Source of the DNA: Modicisalibacter radicis
Lineage (GTDB): Bacteria; Pseudomonadota; Gammaproteobacteria; Pseudomonadales; Halomonadaceae
Length of the DNA: 64,000 bases
Reading direction: 5' to 3'
Assembly (NCBI RefSeq): GCF_900961225.1
Contig: NZ_CAAHFN010000076.1
Location: forward strand, 62,001-126,000
The notes beneath the pieces are model-generated. The model ran no database searches. It was not told where the DNA came from and saw nothing but the letters and a program-made list of their open reading frames with translations. The translations under genes and the position numbers were made by a program. Shown piece after piece: positions 49,108-58,344 of this stretch (position 1 is the first letter of the stretch; every line of letters starts with the position of its first letter).

Positions 49108-49137
49108 TTGGTTCGCATAATATATATTATGTTAAAT
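49108..49137 (+). promoter_or_regulatory. Promoter with perfect 16-bp palindrome ahead of RND genes
   Basis: TTGGTT (49108-49113), an 18-base spacer and TTAAAT (49132-49137) form a candidate promoter. The spacer contains CATAATATATATTATG (49116-49131), a perfect 16-bp palindrome placed where a repressor would block transcription. It is about 200 bases before the efflux operon. No regulator gene adjoins it. The rest of the 345-base gap holds the ect terminator and no supported gene. Confidence 0.5.
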
Positions 49138-49330
49138 TGAATGTCTCGGCGCACATCGCGCAAGTCGTCCACCCCCGTCTCCAATCCCTCCGGCGCCCCA
49201 GATGACGCAACTGCGTTGATAGTCGCGACCTACGACGACTGGATTTCAGCGTACCTTACTTGCATGATACGCGGTTACCCGTCAGCGTGGCTCCGCGCTG
49301 GCCGTTAAAAAGAATTCGGGAATACCGCGC

Positions 49331-50482
49331 ATGAAAACCGCCGTACGCATGACCGTCGTCCTGGTGTTGCTGGCCGCGATTCTGGGAGGGATCTTTGGCT
49401 GGAAATTCCTGCAGATGCAGAAGATGGGCGAACAGATGTCCCAGGCCCAGCCACCCACGCCGGTCGACAGCGTCACCCTGACCGCCGAAGCCTGGCGCCC
49501 GGAGATCAAGTCGGTCGGCTCGCTGCGGGCGATCAACGGCGTGGCGGTCTCCAACGAAGTCGCCGGCGTGGTCAGCGAGATCGCCTTCGAGTCCGGTCAG
49601 CGGGTTTCCCGTGGCGATATCCTGATCAGGCTCGAGGATAGCGTCGATCAGGCCGCATTGGCCGCCCTGGAAGCCCAGGCCCGCCTGGCCAACGAGACGT
49701 TCCGGCGCTATTCCGACCTGTTGCCGCGCAACGCCATCTCGCAATCGCAATACGACGAGGCCCAGGCCAACTACCAGGCCGCCCGGGCCGATGTCGCACA
49801 ACAGCAGGCACAGCTCAACAAGAAGACCATCCGCGCGCCGTTCGATGGCGTGGTCGGGCTGCGCCAGGTCGATCAAGGCGAGTACATTGCCGTAGGCACG
49901 CCGATCGTCGAACTCAACATGCTCGATCCCATCTACGTCGACTACAGCGTGGCCGAAAAGCAGCTCGACCGGGTCCAGGCCGGTCGCCAGGTCGAGGTTC
50001 GCGTGGCGGCCTTTCCCGAGCGGGTCTTTGACGGCGAGATCGAGGCCGTGGCACCGACCGTCGATGAAAGCAGCCGCACGCTGGACGTCCGCGCCAAGCT
50101 CAGCAATGCCGAGCGCCTGCTGCGTCCGGGGATGTTCGCCGACGTGCGCACCCTGGCCCCGGATACCGTCAATGTACCGACGCTGCCGCGCACCGCCCTC
50201 GCCTTCAATACCTATGGCGACTACGTCTTCAGGATCGCCGAGAACGATCAGGGCCAGACGATCGCCCAGCGCACCCAGGTCAGCATCGGTCGCCTGCGTG
50301 GCGACCAGGTAGAGATCGTCGATGGGCTCGCCCCCGGTGACCGTGTCGTCGCCACCGGCCAGTTGCGGCTGCGCGACGGCCAGCCGATCAAGGTCAAGGA
50401 CGGCTCGAACGCGGCGGGAAACCCGGACGGCGACGCCCCGGCCGCTGATGCCGAGGCGTCGGACGCGGAGGCCCAGGGCTGA
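49331..50482 (+). CDS. RND efflux periplasmic adaptor subunit
   Basis: Membrane-fusion protein of 383 residues. One N-terminal span (about residues 7-27), a biotinyl-lipoyl region split around an alpha-hairpin (ARLANETFRRYSDLLPRNAI), then the beta-barrel with TIRAPFDGVVGLRQVDQGEY and SSRTLDVRAKL. It lacks a lipobox. The C-terminus is Ala/Asp-rich. Its stop shares one base with the permease start. No TolC-type outer-membrane gene is nearby, so a shared channel is likely. Confidence 0.93.
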   Translation: MKTAVRMTVVLVLLAAILGGIFGWKFLQMQKMGEQMSQAQPPTPVDSVTLTAEAWRPEIKSVGSLRAINGVAVSNEVAGVVSEIAFESGQRVSRGDILIRLEDSVDQAALAALEAQARLANETFRRYSDLLPRNAISQSQYDEAQANYQAARADVAQQQAQLNKKTIRAPFDGVVGLRQVDQGEYIAVGTPIVELNMLDPIYVDYSVAEKQLDRVQAGRQVEVRVAAFPERVFDGEIEAVAPTVDESSRTLDVRAKLSNAERLLRPGMFADVRTLAPDTVNVPTLPRTALAFNTYGDYVFRIAENDQGQTIAQRTQVSIGRLRGDQVEIVDGLAPGDRVVATGQLRLRDGQPIKVKDGSNAAGNPDGDAPAADAEASDAEAQG

Positions 50483-53400
50483 TGAAGTTCACCGACATCT
50501 TCGTTCATCGGCCGGTGCTGGCCACCGTGGTCAGTCTGTTGATCCTGTTGATGGGTCTGCGCGCGGCGATGGACATGGAAGTGCGCCAGTATCCGCAGCT
50601 GGAAAGCACCGTGATCACGGTGACCACGTCCTATCCCGGTGCCAGTTCCGAACTGGTGCAAGGGTTCGTGACCACCCCGTTGCAGCAGGCCATCGCCGAG
50701 GCCGACGGCATCGACTACATCAATTCCCAGAGCATCCAGGGCGCCTCGACCATCGAGGTGCACATGACACTCAACTACGACGCCAATGCCGCCCTGGCCG
50801 AAGTCCAGGCCAAGGTGGCGAGTCAGCGCAGCGTGCTGCCCCAAGCCGCGGAAAGTCCGGTCATCGAATCCTCCACCGGCGACTCGACGGCACTGATGTA
50901 CCTGGCATTCTATTCCGGCGAGATGCCGGTGCCGCAGATCACCGACTATCTGACCCGCGTCGTGCAGCCCAAGCTGCAGGCCCTGCCCGGCGTCGCCAAG
51001 GCGCGCATCTACGGTCAGGGGTTCGCCATGCGCATCTGGCTCGACCCCCAGCGCATGGCGGCGCTCGACGTCACCCCGCAACAGGTCGTCGCGGTTCTCG
51101 AGAACAACAATTACCAGGCCGGCGTCGGCAAGACGCGCAGCGAGTTCGTGGCCGTCAACCTGACCGCCGACACCGACATCAGCGACCCCGAGCAGTTCGA
51201 GGATCTGGTGGTGCGCAACGACGACGGCGATCTGGTGCGGCTGCGCGACATCGCGCGCACCGAGCTGGGCGCGGAAAGCTATGACAGTACCGCCTGGTAC
51301 AACGGCACGCCGGCGAGTTTCATGGCCATCGAACAGGCGCCGGGCGCCAACCCGCTGGACGTGGCGCGGGCCGTGCGCGAAACGCTGCCGGAGATCCGCA
51401 ACCAGCTGCCCACCGGGCTCGACGTGGTGCTGCCCTACGACGCCTCCGAGTTCATCGAGGATTCGATCAACGAGGTGGTCAAGACGCTGCTCGAGGCGCT
51501 GGTCATCGTGCTGGTGGTGATCTTCCTGTCGCTGGGCTCGTTTCGGGCGGCGCTGGTGCCCGCCGTGGCGGTCCCGCTGTCATTGATCGGGGCCGCCTTC
51601 GTGATGCTGCTGATGGGCTTCTCGCTCAATCTGCTGACCCTGCTGTCGATGGTGCTGGCGATCGGCCTGGTGGTCGACGACGCGATCATCATCGTCGAGA
51701 ACGTCCATCGTCATATCGAGGCCGGCGAAGGCAAGTTCGAGGCCGCCCTGAACGGTGCCCGGGAGATGGCCACGCCGATCATCGCCATGACCACCACGCT
51801 GGTCGCCGTCTATGCGCCGATCGGCTTCATGGGGGGGCTGGTCGGTTCGCTGTTCACCGAATTCGCCTTCACCCTGGCCGGCGCGGTGGTGATCTCGGGG
51901 ATCATCGCCCTCACCCTCTCGCCGATGCTGGCCGGCAAGGTGCTCAAGCCCCATGGCAATCCGTCGCGCTTCGAGCGGGGCGTCGAAGCCACGTTCAACG
52001 GCCTGGCCAATGGCTACCGTTCGCTGCTGTCGCGGGCGCTGCAGACGGTCTCGGTGCTGGTGGCATTCGCCGTGGTGGTGCTGGTATCGATCTACTTCAT
52101 GTTCGTCACCAGCCAGAACGAACTGGCACCGACCGAGGATCAGGGCATCATCTTCTTCCAGGGGACGGCGCCGCAGACCGCCACGCTGGAGTACCTCAAG
52201 CGTTTCGCCAACGACATACAGGCCGGCGCCGAACGGATCGACGGCTACGACGAAACCTTCATGATCCTCGGCGGTACCAGTGCCGACACGGTGTTCGGCG
52301 GTTTCAAGATGAAGCCCTGGAGCGAGCGCGACATTTCGCAGATGGAGGTCATGCCGCACCTGCAGGCGGCGCTGGGCCAGGTGACCGGCCTGCAGACCGC
52401 GGCCTTCGCGCCGCCCGCCCTGCCCGGCTCGAGCGGCGGCTTGCCGATCCAGTTCGTGCTGACCACCGCCAACAGTTTCGAGGAGCTCAACGCCACCGCC
52501 GACGAGCTGCTCGGCAAGGCCATGGCGAGCGGCAACTTCGCCTTCCTGCGCAAGTCGATCAACCTCGACCGGCCGGTGACCGACATCCATATCGATCGCG
52601 ACCGCGTCGCCGACCTGGGACTGACCATGGCCGACGTCGGCCAGTCGCTGGCCACACTGCTCGGCGAAGGCTTCGTCAATCGCTTCAGCATGGAGGGCCG
52701 CAGCTACAAGGTGATCCCTCAGGTCGAACAGGCCTACCGGCTCGATACCTCGATGATCGACAATTACTACATCGCCGCCGATTCGGGACAGCAGGTGCCG
52801 CTCTCCAGCCTGGTCAGCTTCGAGCGCGGCGTAGAGCCCTCCAAGCGCACCCAGTTCCAGCAGCTCAACGCCGTGACGCTGGAGGGCGTGCCGCGTCCCG
52901 GCGTGGCGCTGGGCGATGCCCTGGCCTGGCTCAACCAGAGTGCGGCCGAAACGCTCACGGCGAACTATTCGGTGGATTACACCGGCACCTCGCGGCAGCT
53001 GATGAACCAGGGCAGCGCGCTGATCCTGACCTTCTTCCTGTCGCTGCTGGTGATCTACCTGGTGCTTGCCGCGCAGTTCGAAAGCTGGCGCGACCCGCTG
53101 ATCATCCTGGTTTCGGTACCGATGTCGGTGGCCGGCGCGATGACCTTCATCACGCTCGGTGTATCGACGGTCAACATCTATACCCAGGTCGGATTGATCA
53201 CGTTGATCGGGGTCGTCGCCAAGAACGGCATCCTGATCGTCGAGTTCGCCAACACGCTGCAGCACGAGCGAGGCCTCGACAGGCGCCAGGCGGTGATCGA
53301 GGCGGCGACGATTCGTCTGCGGCCGATCATCATGACCTCGGTGGCGCTGATCGTCGCCATGGTGCCGCTGCTGATCGCCACTGGCGCGGGCGCCGTCAGT

Positions 53401-53547
53401 CGCTTCGACATCGGCCTGACCATCGCCTCCGGCCTGGGCATCGGGACGCTGTTCACGCTGTTCGTCCTGCCGGCCTTCTACATTCTGCTGGCCCGCGATC
53501 ACAACGCGAGCCGCGATGCCGGCCACGCGGCACAACCCGGCCACTGA
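50482..53547 (+). CDS. RND efflux permease (HAE1 family)
   Basis: Proton-driven efflux pump of 1,021 residues, the family length, with 12 predicted spans and two large periplasmic loops. TM4 carries GLVVDDAIIIVENVHRH with the paired proton-relay aspartates; GAAFVMLLMGFSLNLLTLLS and a late GVVAKNGILIVEFAN also fit HAE1 pumps. Drug or solvent export is likely but substrates are unknown. Confidence 0.94.
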   Translation: MKFTDIFVHRPVLATVVSLLILLMGLRAAMDMEVRQYPQLESTVITVTTSYPGASSELVQGFVTTPLQQAIAEADGIDYINSQSIQGASTIEVHMTLNYDANAALAEVQAKVASQRSVLPQAAESPVIESSTGDSTALMYLAFYSGEMPVPQITDYLTRVVQPKLQALPGVAKARIYGQGFAMRIWLDPQRMAALDVTPQQVVAVLENNNYQAGVGKTRSEFVAVNLTADTDISDPEQFEDLVVRNDDGDLVRLRDIARTELGAESYDSTAWYNGTPASFMAIEQAPGANPLDVARAVRETLPEIRNQLPTGLDVVLPYDASEFIEDSINEVVKTLLEALVIVLVVIFLSLGSFRAALVPAVAVPLSLIGAAFVMLLMGFSLNLLTLLSMVLAIGLVVDDAIIIVENVHRHIEAGEGKFEAALNGAREMATPIIAMTTTLVAVYAPIGFMGGLVGSLFTEFAFTLAGAVVISGIIALTLSPMLAGKVLKPHGNPSRFERGVEATFNGLANGYRSLLSRALQTVSVLVAFAVVVLVSIYFMFVTSQNELAPTEDQGIIFFQGTAPQTATLEYLKRFANDIQAGAERIDGYDETFMILGGTSADTVFGGFKMKPWSERDISQMEVMPHLQAALGQVTGLQTAAFAPPALPGSSGGLPIQFVLTTANSFEELNATADELLGKAMASGNFAFLRKSINLDRPVTDIHIDRDRVADLGLTMADVGQSLATLLGEGFVNRFSMEGRSYKVIPQVEQAYRLDTSMIDNYYIAADSGQQVPLSSLVSFERGVEPSKRTQFQQLNAVTLEGVPRPGVALGDALAWLNQSAAETLTANYSVDYTGTSRQLMNQGSALILTFFLSLLVIYLVLAAQFESWRDPLIILVSVPMSVAGAMTFITLGVSTVNIYTQVGLITLIGVVAKNGILIVEFANTLQHERGLDRRQAVIEAATIRLRPIIMTSVALIVAMVPLLIATGAGAVSRFDIGLTIASGLGIGTLFTLFVLPAFYILLARDHNASRDAGHAAQPGH

Positions 53548-53681
53548 GCGGATCCTGTCGACCCCGCGTGGACAGCGCGGGGCTCGCTCCTTATCATCGT
53601 GCGACGTTTACGCCTCCGCCCGGGCTCGGCGTCGCTCGCCGATGCCTGCCGAGCGCCAAGAATGCCAAGGAAATCGATGCA

Positions 53682-54539
53682 ATGCCCAATCGCCTGACGC
53701 GACTGGCGGTGCTCGCCGGTCTGGTCGCCATCGGCGGCTGCGCCCTGCAACCGCCGCCGCAAGACAACCGCTTCGCGCCGTTATTGACCCATAGTCAGTT
53801 CGACTCGCGTCTGAACGCGCTGGAGCGCTCCATCGAGGCACGCTGCGACACCCAGCGGCTCGAGCGCAATGAGCGCACCCTGCATCTGGAGTCGCTCACT
53901 AGCGGCGTCCACGGAATCGCGGGCCAGTTGCGCAACCTTCAAGAAGAAGTCCAAGGGCTGCAGCGCGAATCGCAAGTCGAGGTGCCTGACTGCCCCACCA
54001 ACGTCGACGACTCGCTCGACAACAAGGAAGTGCTCGGCCGCAACGAATGGGTGGGCCTGCCCGGAGTGGGCACCTATCTCAAGGCGCGTCTCGATACCGG
54101 CGCCAATACCGGTTCGATCTCGGCCCGCGAGATCACCGAATTCGAGCGCGACGGTGAGGATTGGGTGCGCTTCAAGCTCGCTCTCGACGACGACGCGGTG
54201 GCCGTAGAGGCGGCCCGTGATCGCTGGATCGAGGCCGAGGTCGTGCGCCGGGTGCGCATCATTCAGGCCTCGGGCGAGGAGAGCCGACCGGTGATCAGCC
54301 TGATGATGTCGCTAGGCCCGATCAAGCAACATGTCGAATTTACCCTCAACGATCGCACCCACTTGAGTTACCCGGTCCTCTTGGGGCGCCGTTTCATGAT
54401 GGACATAGCGGTGATCGACGTCGCGCAAAGCTATCTGCATCCGCGTCCCGAGTTTCCCGGCGGCGAACCTGCCGCCCAGGCCGGTGCCGACGAAATGCCC
54501 GATGGCGGCGAAGACGAAGAAGTCGAAGAAGACGAATAA
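53682..54539 (+). CDS. Retropepsin-like (RimB/Zn_protease family) lipoprotein
   Basis: A 285-residue putative aspartic peptidase often labelled ATP-dependent zinc protease. It has a lipoprotein signal (AVLAGLVAIGGC, Cys20), a heptad-like helical stretch (about residues 38-98) and a retropepsin-like domain with LDTGANTGS (Asp138-Thr-Gly) and VLLGRRFM. The tail is very acidic. ATG 53682 has AAGGAA upstream. It heads a tight three-gene run with a transglutaminase-like membrane protein and a RimK-like ligase, a co-occurrence known from other gammaproteobacteria. Confidence 0.85.
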   Translation: MPNRLTRLAVLAGLVAIGGCALQPPPQDNRFAPLLTHSQFDSRLNALERSIEARCDTQRLERNERTLHLESLTSGVHGIAGQLRNLQEEVQGLQRESQVEVPDCPTNVDDSLDNKEVLGRNEWVGLPGVGTYLKARLDTGANTGSISAREITEFERDGEDWVRFKLALDDDAVAVEAARDRWIEAEVVRRVRIIQASGEESRPVISLMMSLGPIKQHVEFTLNDRTHLSYPVLLGRRFMMDIAVIDVAQSYLHPRPEFPGGEPAAQAGADEMPDGGEDEEVEEDE

Positions 54540-54548
54540 GGAATCCGC

Positions 54549-56057
54549 ATGTCCCGTGTGCCTTTCTATCTGCTGGTCGGCACGCTGCTGCTGATCGGCA
54601 TCGTGGTCACCCTGTACCGACACATGGCCCTGGATGTGCCCTGGTCGCCCGGCGAACAGCGGCATATCTGGGAGGTCGAAGCGCAGGTCAATTTCGTCGC
54701 CGATGGCGATCCGGTCAAGGCCAGCCTGGCGCTGCCCACCCACCAGCGCGGCTTTCGCGTTCTGACCGAGAACACCGCCTCGTCGGGGTACGGCCTGTCC
54801 TACCTCGACGAGCCCACCGGCCGGCGCGCCCAGTGGTCGATTCGCCAGGCCGCCGGCGCCCAGCAGCTCTACTATTCGGTGCAGATGCTGGTCGCCCCCG
54901 ATGCCGCGCCGCCGCCGACCAGTCGACCGCCGGCGAGGCAGGACATCGCCTGGGAACGCCCGTACGACACCGCGGCGCAAGCGATCATCGATCGCGCCTG
55001 GCAACGCTCGGCCGATGCCTTCACCTTCTCCCGCCAACTGGTGGGCCATTTCAGCGGCGATCAGCAGGAAGAGAACGCCCGGCTGCTGCTGACCCAGTTC
55101 GACCGCGCCACCCTGCTGGTACGCCTGCTCGACCAGGCGGGCATCGCGACGCGCAAGGTCAATGCCCTGATGCTCGAGGACGGCCGCCGCCGGCAGAGCC
55201 TGAGCGCCTGGCTGCAGGTCTTCGACGAAAACGGCGAATGGGTACTGATCAATCCCGAAACCGGCGAACAGGGCCGCCCCGACAACCTGCTGCTGTGGGA
55301 AGCCAGCGACCAGGCGGTGCTTGAGGTCCAGGGCGGCAGCCGTTCGCAGGTGACCTTCTCGATGATTCGTCACAACGAGCCCGCCTCCGTGGCGGTCCGC
55401 AATCAGCTGGCCGGGGACACCCTGCTCAACTTCTCGATCCATAGCCTGCCGCTCGAAGAGCAGTCGTTGTTCAAGACCATCCTGCTGATCCCCATCGGCG
55501 CCCTGGTGGTCGTCCTGCTGCGGGTGCTGGTCGGCCTCAAGACATCCGGTACCTTCATGCCGGTACTGATCGCTTTGGCCTTCATCCAGACTTCACTGTT
55601 CACCGGGCTGGTGGGCTTTCTGCTGATCGTCGCGGTGGGGCTGGTCATCCGCAGTTACCTGTCGCATCTCAACCTGCTGCTGGTGGCGCGGGTGTCGGCG
55701 GTGATCATCACCGTGATCGCGATCATTTCGCTGTTCTCGGTGGTGGCTTACCGGATGGGCCTGAACGCCGGGCTGACGATCACTTTCTTCCCGATGATCA
55801 TCCTCAGCTGGACCATCGAGCGCATGTCGATCCTGTGGGAGGAGGAAGGTCCCAAGGAGGTGCTGATCCAGGGCGGTGGCAGTCTGCTGACCGCGGTGCT
55901 CGCCTACCTGGCGATGAACAATCCGTGGATCCGCCATATCACCTTCAACTTCCTGGGCGTTCAGCTGATCCTGATGGCGCTGATCCTGATGCTCGGCAAT
56001 TATACCGGCTACCGGCTGCTCGAACTGCGCCGGTTCAAGCCGGTCACGGAGGACTGA
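54549..56057 (+). CDS. Inactive transglutaminase/multi-span membrane protein
   Basis: A 502-residue protein with an N-terminal span (about residues 6-24), a periplasmic transglutaminase-like domain (about 30-305) and about seven C-terminal spans (310-490). The transglutaminase core keeps LLDQAGIATRKVNALML, but no cysteine occurs at the nucleophile site and the usual HAW reads SAW (LSAWLQVF), so it should not be catalytic. It may bind a peptide or cross-link instead. It sits 9 bases after the retropepsin-like gene and 3 before the ligase. Confidence 0.85.
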   Translation: MSRVPFYLLVGTLLLIGIVVTLYRHMALDVPWSPGEQRHIWEVEAQVNFVADGDPVKASLALPTHQRGFRVLTENTASSGYGLSYLDEPTGRRAQWSIRQAAGAQQLYYSVQMLVAPDAAPPPTSRPPARQDIAWERPYDTAAQAIIDRAWQRSADAFTFSRQLVGHFSGDQQEENARLLLTQFDRATLLVRLLDQAGIATRKVNALMLEDGRRRQSLSAWLQVFDENGEWVLINPETGEQGRPDNLLLWEASDQAVLEVQGGSRSQVTFSMIRHNEPASVAVRNQLAGDTLLNFSIHSLPLEEQSLFKTILLIPIGALVVVLLRVLVGLKTSGTFMPVLIALAFIQTSLFTGLVGFLLIVAVGLVIRSYLSHLNLLLVARVSAVIITVIAIISLFSVVAYRMGLNAGLTITFFPMIILSWTIERMSILWEEEGPKEVLIQGGGSLLTAVLAYLAMNNPWIRHITFNFLGVQLILMALILMLGNYTGYRLLELRRFKPVTED

Positions 56058-56060
56058 GCG

Positions 56061-57068
56061 ATGTGGGCCTCTCCCGGCAGGTTGAAAGCCAAGGGCATCA
56101 TCGGCATGAATCGGCGCAACATCCGCTACATCGGTCGTTACAACGACCGGCGCCTTTATCCGCTGGTCGACGACAAGCTCAAGACCAAGCTGCTCGCCAC
56201 GCAACACGGCATCACCACGCCCGCGCTGATCGGGACCATCGCCACCCAGTTCGACGTCAAGCGGATCGGCGCCATGGTCGAGGCCCATCCGGGCTTCGTG
56301 ATCAAGCCGGCCAAGGGCAGCGGCGGCAAGGGGATCCTGGTGATCGAGCATCACGACGGCGAAGGCTATGTGAAGCCCAGCGGCCATCGCTTGCAGCACG
56401 AGGACCTGCAGCGCCATGTCTCGAATATTCTCTCGGGCCTGTATTCGCTGGGCGGCACGCCGGACGTCGCACTGGTCGAGTCGTTGATCGCCTTCGACGA
56501 GACGCTGGCCGCCTACACCTACGAGGGGGTGCCCGACATCCGGGTAATCGTCTTCCAGGGCTATCCGGTCATGGCCATGATGCGACTGTCGACGGCGGCC
56601 TCGGATGGCAAGGCCAACCTCCATCAGGGCGCGGTGGGCGTGGGGCTGGATATCGCCTCGGGCCATGCCCTGCGTGGTGTGCAATTCGACCGACCGCGCA
56701 GCGACCACCCGGACACCGGCCATGAACTGGCCAGCCTGCACGTCCCCGATTGGGAGGTGCTGCTGCGCCTTGCGGCCAGCTGCTACGAGATGACCGGACT
56801 CGGCTACCTGGGGACTGACATGGTGCTCGATCGCCACAACGGACCGATGCTGCTCGAGCTCAATGCCCGCCCCGGCCTGGCGATCCAGATGACCAACGGC
56901 GAAGGCCTGCGGCCCCGTCTCGACCTGATCGAGCGTCAGACACCGGGGGTCGGCGTCGCCGAACGCGTGGCCTTTGCCCGGCATCACTTCGCCCGTGCCG
57001 GCGAGTTGCAGCCCGGCCCCGGGGACGCCCCGCGAACGCGTCTGGTCGCTCATCGTTCAGACGCGTAG
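56061..57068 (+). CDS. RimK-related alpha-L-glutamate ligase-like ATP-grasp protein
   Basis: A cytoplasmic ATP-grasp enzyme of 335 residues predicted to form amide (peptide) bonds. FVIKPAKGSGGKGIL (about 79-93) is the ATP-binding loop and GTDMVLDRHNGPMLLELNAR (251-270) holds the metal-binding Asp253, Glu266 and Asn268. GGAGGA precedes the ATG. RimK itself adds glutamates to ribosomal protein S6; this relative's substrate is unknown. It is tightly linked to the two upstream genes. Confidence 0.87.
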   Translation: MWASPGRLKAKGIIGMNRRNIRYIGRYNDRRLYPLVDDKLKTKLLATQHGITTPALIGTIATQFDVKRIGAMVEAHPGFVIKPAKGSGGKGILVIEHHDGEGYVKPSGHRLQHEDLQRHVSNILSGLYSLGGTPDVALVESLIAFDETLAAYTYEGVPDIRVIVFQGYPVMAMMRLSTAASDGKANLHQGAVGVGLDIASGHALRGVQFDRPRSDHPDTGHELASLHVPDWEVLLRLAASCYEMTGLGYLGTDMVLDRHNGPMLLELNARPGLAIQMTNGEGLRPRLDLIERQTPGVGVAERVAFARHHFARAGELQPGPGDAPRTRLVAHRSDA

Positions 57069-57101
57069 AATGAATGACCCACGGTTCCTGATGCGCAGTA
57101 G

Positions 57102-57554
57102 ATGCCCGATACCCAGACCCTGACACAACAGGCCGAGCGCCAGTGCCACCAGCGAGGCGTGCGCTTCACGCCGATTCGCCGGCGCGTTCTGGAAATGATC
57201 TCCGCCTCGCCCGGCGGGCTCAAGGCCTACGACCTGCTCGACATCCTGGCCGCGGAGCATGCCGCAGCCAGGCCGCCGACGGTCTATCGTGCGCTCGACT
57301 TCCTGATCGAACAGGGGCTGGTGCATCGCATCGAATCGCTCAACGCCTACGTCGCCTGCCCGTGTCCCGAGCATCGCCACGGCTTTCAGCTGCTGATCTG
57401 TCGCGCCTGTGGCCGGGTCGAGGAGCTGCACCTGGACGAAGTCAGCGCGCAACTCAGCCAGCGTGCCGCCCAGCTCGGGTTTCGCGTCGACCGTCAGACC
57501 ATCGAGCTGCTGGGCACCTGCGATGCTTGCCAGTCGGCGTCAACCCCGCCCTGA
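57102..57554 (+). CDS. zur: Fur-family zinc uptake regulator Zur
   Basis: Metal-sensing repressor of 150 residues. The N-terminal winged helix (VRFTPIRRRVLEMI, RPPTVYRALDFL) is followed by a dimer domain with ICRACGRVEEL and a C-terminal CDAC, four cysteines for structural zinc, which favours Zur over Fur. No clear ribosome site or Zur box is visible upstream. It is followed by hisI and yidD. Confidence 0.85.
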   Translation: MPDTQTLTQQAERQCHQRGVRFTPIRRRVLEMISASPGGLKAYDLLDILAAEHAAARPPTVYRALDFLIEQGLVHRIESLNAYVACPCPEHRHGFQLLICRACGRVEELHLDEVSAQLSQRAAQLGFRVDRQTIELLGTCDACQSASTPP

Positions 57555-57579
57555 AACCCGCACCCCGTCACGGAAGCTC

Positions 57580-58023
57580 ATGAGCGAATTGTTCAAGTCC
57601 CTGGAATCCGCCCCGCGTGGCGAACGCCTGGCCATCGGCGAGCTCCTCGATGCCGTGCACTGGAATGGCGACGGCCTGGTCCCGGCGATCGCCCAGCAAC
57701 ACGACAGCGGCGAAGTATTGATGATGGCCTGGATGAACCGCCGGGCCCTCGAGGAAACCCTGACCAGCGGGCGGGTCTGTTACTGGTCGCGCTCGCGCGC
57801 CAGGCTGTGGCGCAAGGGCGAGTCCTCGGGCCAGGTGCAGCATCTCGTGAACGCGCGGCTGGATTGCGACGGAGATGCCCTGCTGCTCGGCGTCGATCAG
57901 CGCGGCCCCGCCTGCCATACCGGCCGGCGCAGCTGCTTCTATGTCGCGCTCGATGACAGCGGCGGCGAGGTCGACGCCGAGCCGTTGGTGGATCCGGCCA
58001 CGCTGTATGGCAACGCGCGGTGA
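57580..58023 (+). CDS. hisI: Phosphoribosyl-AMP cyclohydrolase HisI
   Basis: Third step of histidine synthesis, 147 residues, zinc-dependent. [13 protein letters not shown] and [13 protein letters not shown] carry the metal-binding aspartates and cysteines, all present. It lies 25 bases after zur and outside any his operon, and lacks the HisE domain. Zur-regulated hisI paralogues are known in other proteobacteria, so this may be a second copy, but the window cannot show that. Confidence 0.92.
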   Translation: MSELFKSLESAPRGERLAIGELLDAVHWNGDGLVPAIAQQHDSGEVLMMAWMNRRALEETLTSGRVCYWSRSRARLWRKGESSGQVQHLVNARLDCDGDALLLGVDQRGPACHTGRRSCFYVALDDSGGEVDAEPLVDPATLYGNAR

Positions 58024-58316
58024 CGCGAATGGCACGCCTGCTACGAAGAATCCTGACCGTGCTGCTGGTGGGCCTGCTCAAGGTTTACCAGTATCTGATC
58101 AGCCCCCTGCTCGGTCCGCGCTGTCGCTTCTGGCCGAGCTGCTCGAACTATGCGATCGAGGCCTTGCGCCTGCACGGTCCGGCGCGCGGCGGCTGGCTGG
58201 CCCTCAAGCGCATCGCCAAATGCCACCCCTGGCATGCCGGCGGCATCGACCCGGTGCCGGCGTGCGACGACTGCGGCAACGCTTCGTCAGATCGGCCGCC
58301 GCCCTCCTCTCGCTGA
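58020..58316 (+). CDS. yidD: Membrane protein insertion efficiency factor YidD
   Basis: A 98-residue YidD-family protein with [20 protein letters not shown] and [13 protein letters not shown], the family core. It is thought to assist YidC-dependent membrane insertion. The GTG at 58020 overlaps the hisI stop (GTGA); an ATG at 58029 is equally possible. Here it is not next to rnpA-yidC as in many genomes. Confidence 0.9.
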   Translation: MTRMARLLRRILTVLLVGLLKVYQYLISPLLGPRCRFWPSCSNYAIEALRLHGPARGGWLALKRIAKCHPWHAGGIDPVPACDDCGNASSDRPPPSSR

Positions 58317-58344
58317 CGGCCCCTTCTCGCCCCGCGAACGCGGT

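Noticed and set aside
49141..49308. 55-codon open frame after the palindromic promoter, with a stretch faintly like a TetR first helix (ATALIVATYDDWI)
   Set aside because: No ribosome site, it begins at or before the expected transcript start, and it has no convincing helix-turn-helix; a TetR relic cannot be excluded but is not supported.
51580..53544. 654-codon minus-strand frame opposite the RND permease
   Set aside because: Charged, repetitive shadow of a certain gene on the plus strand.
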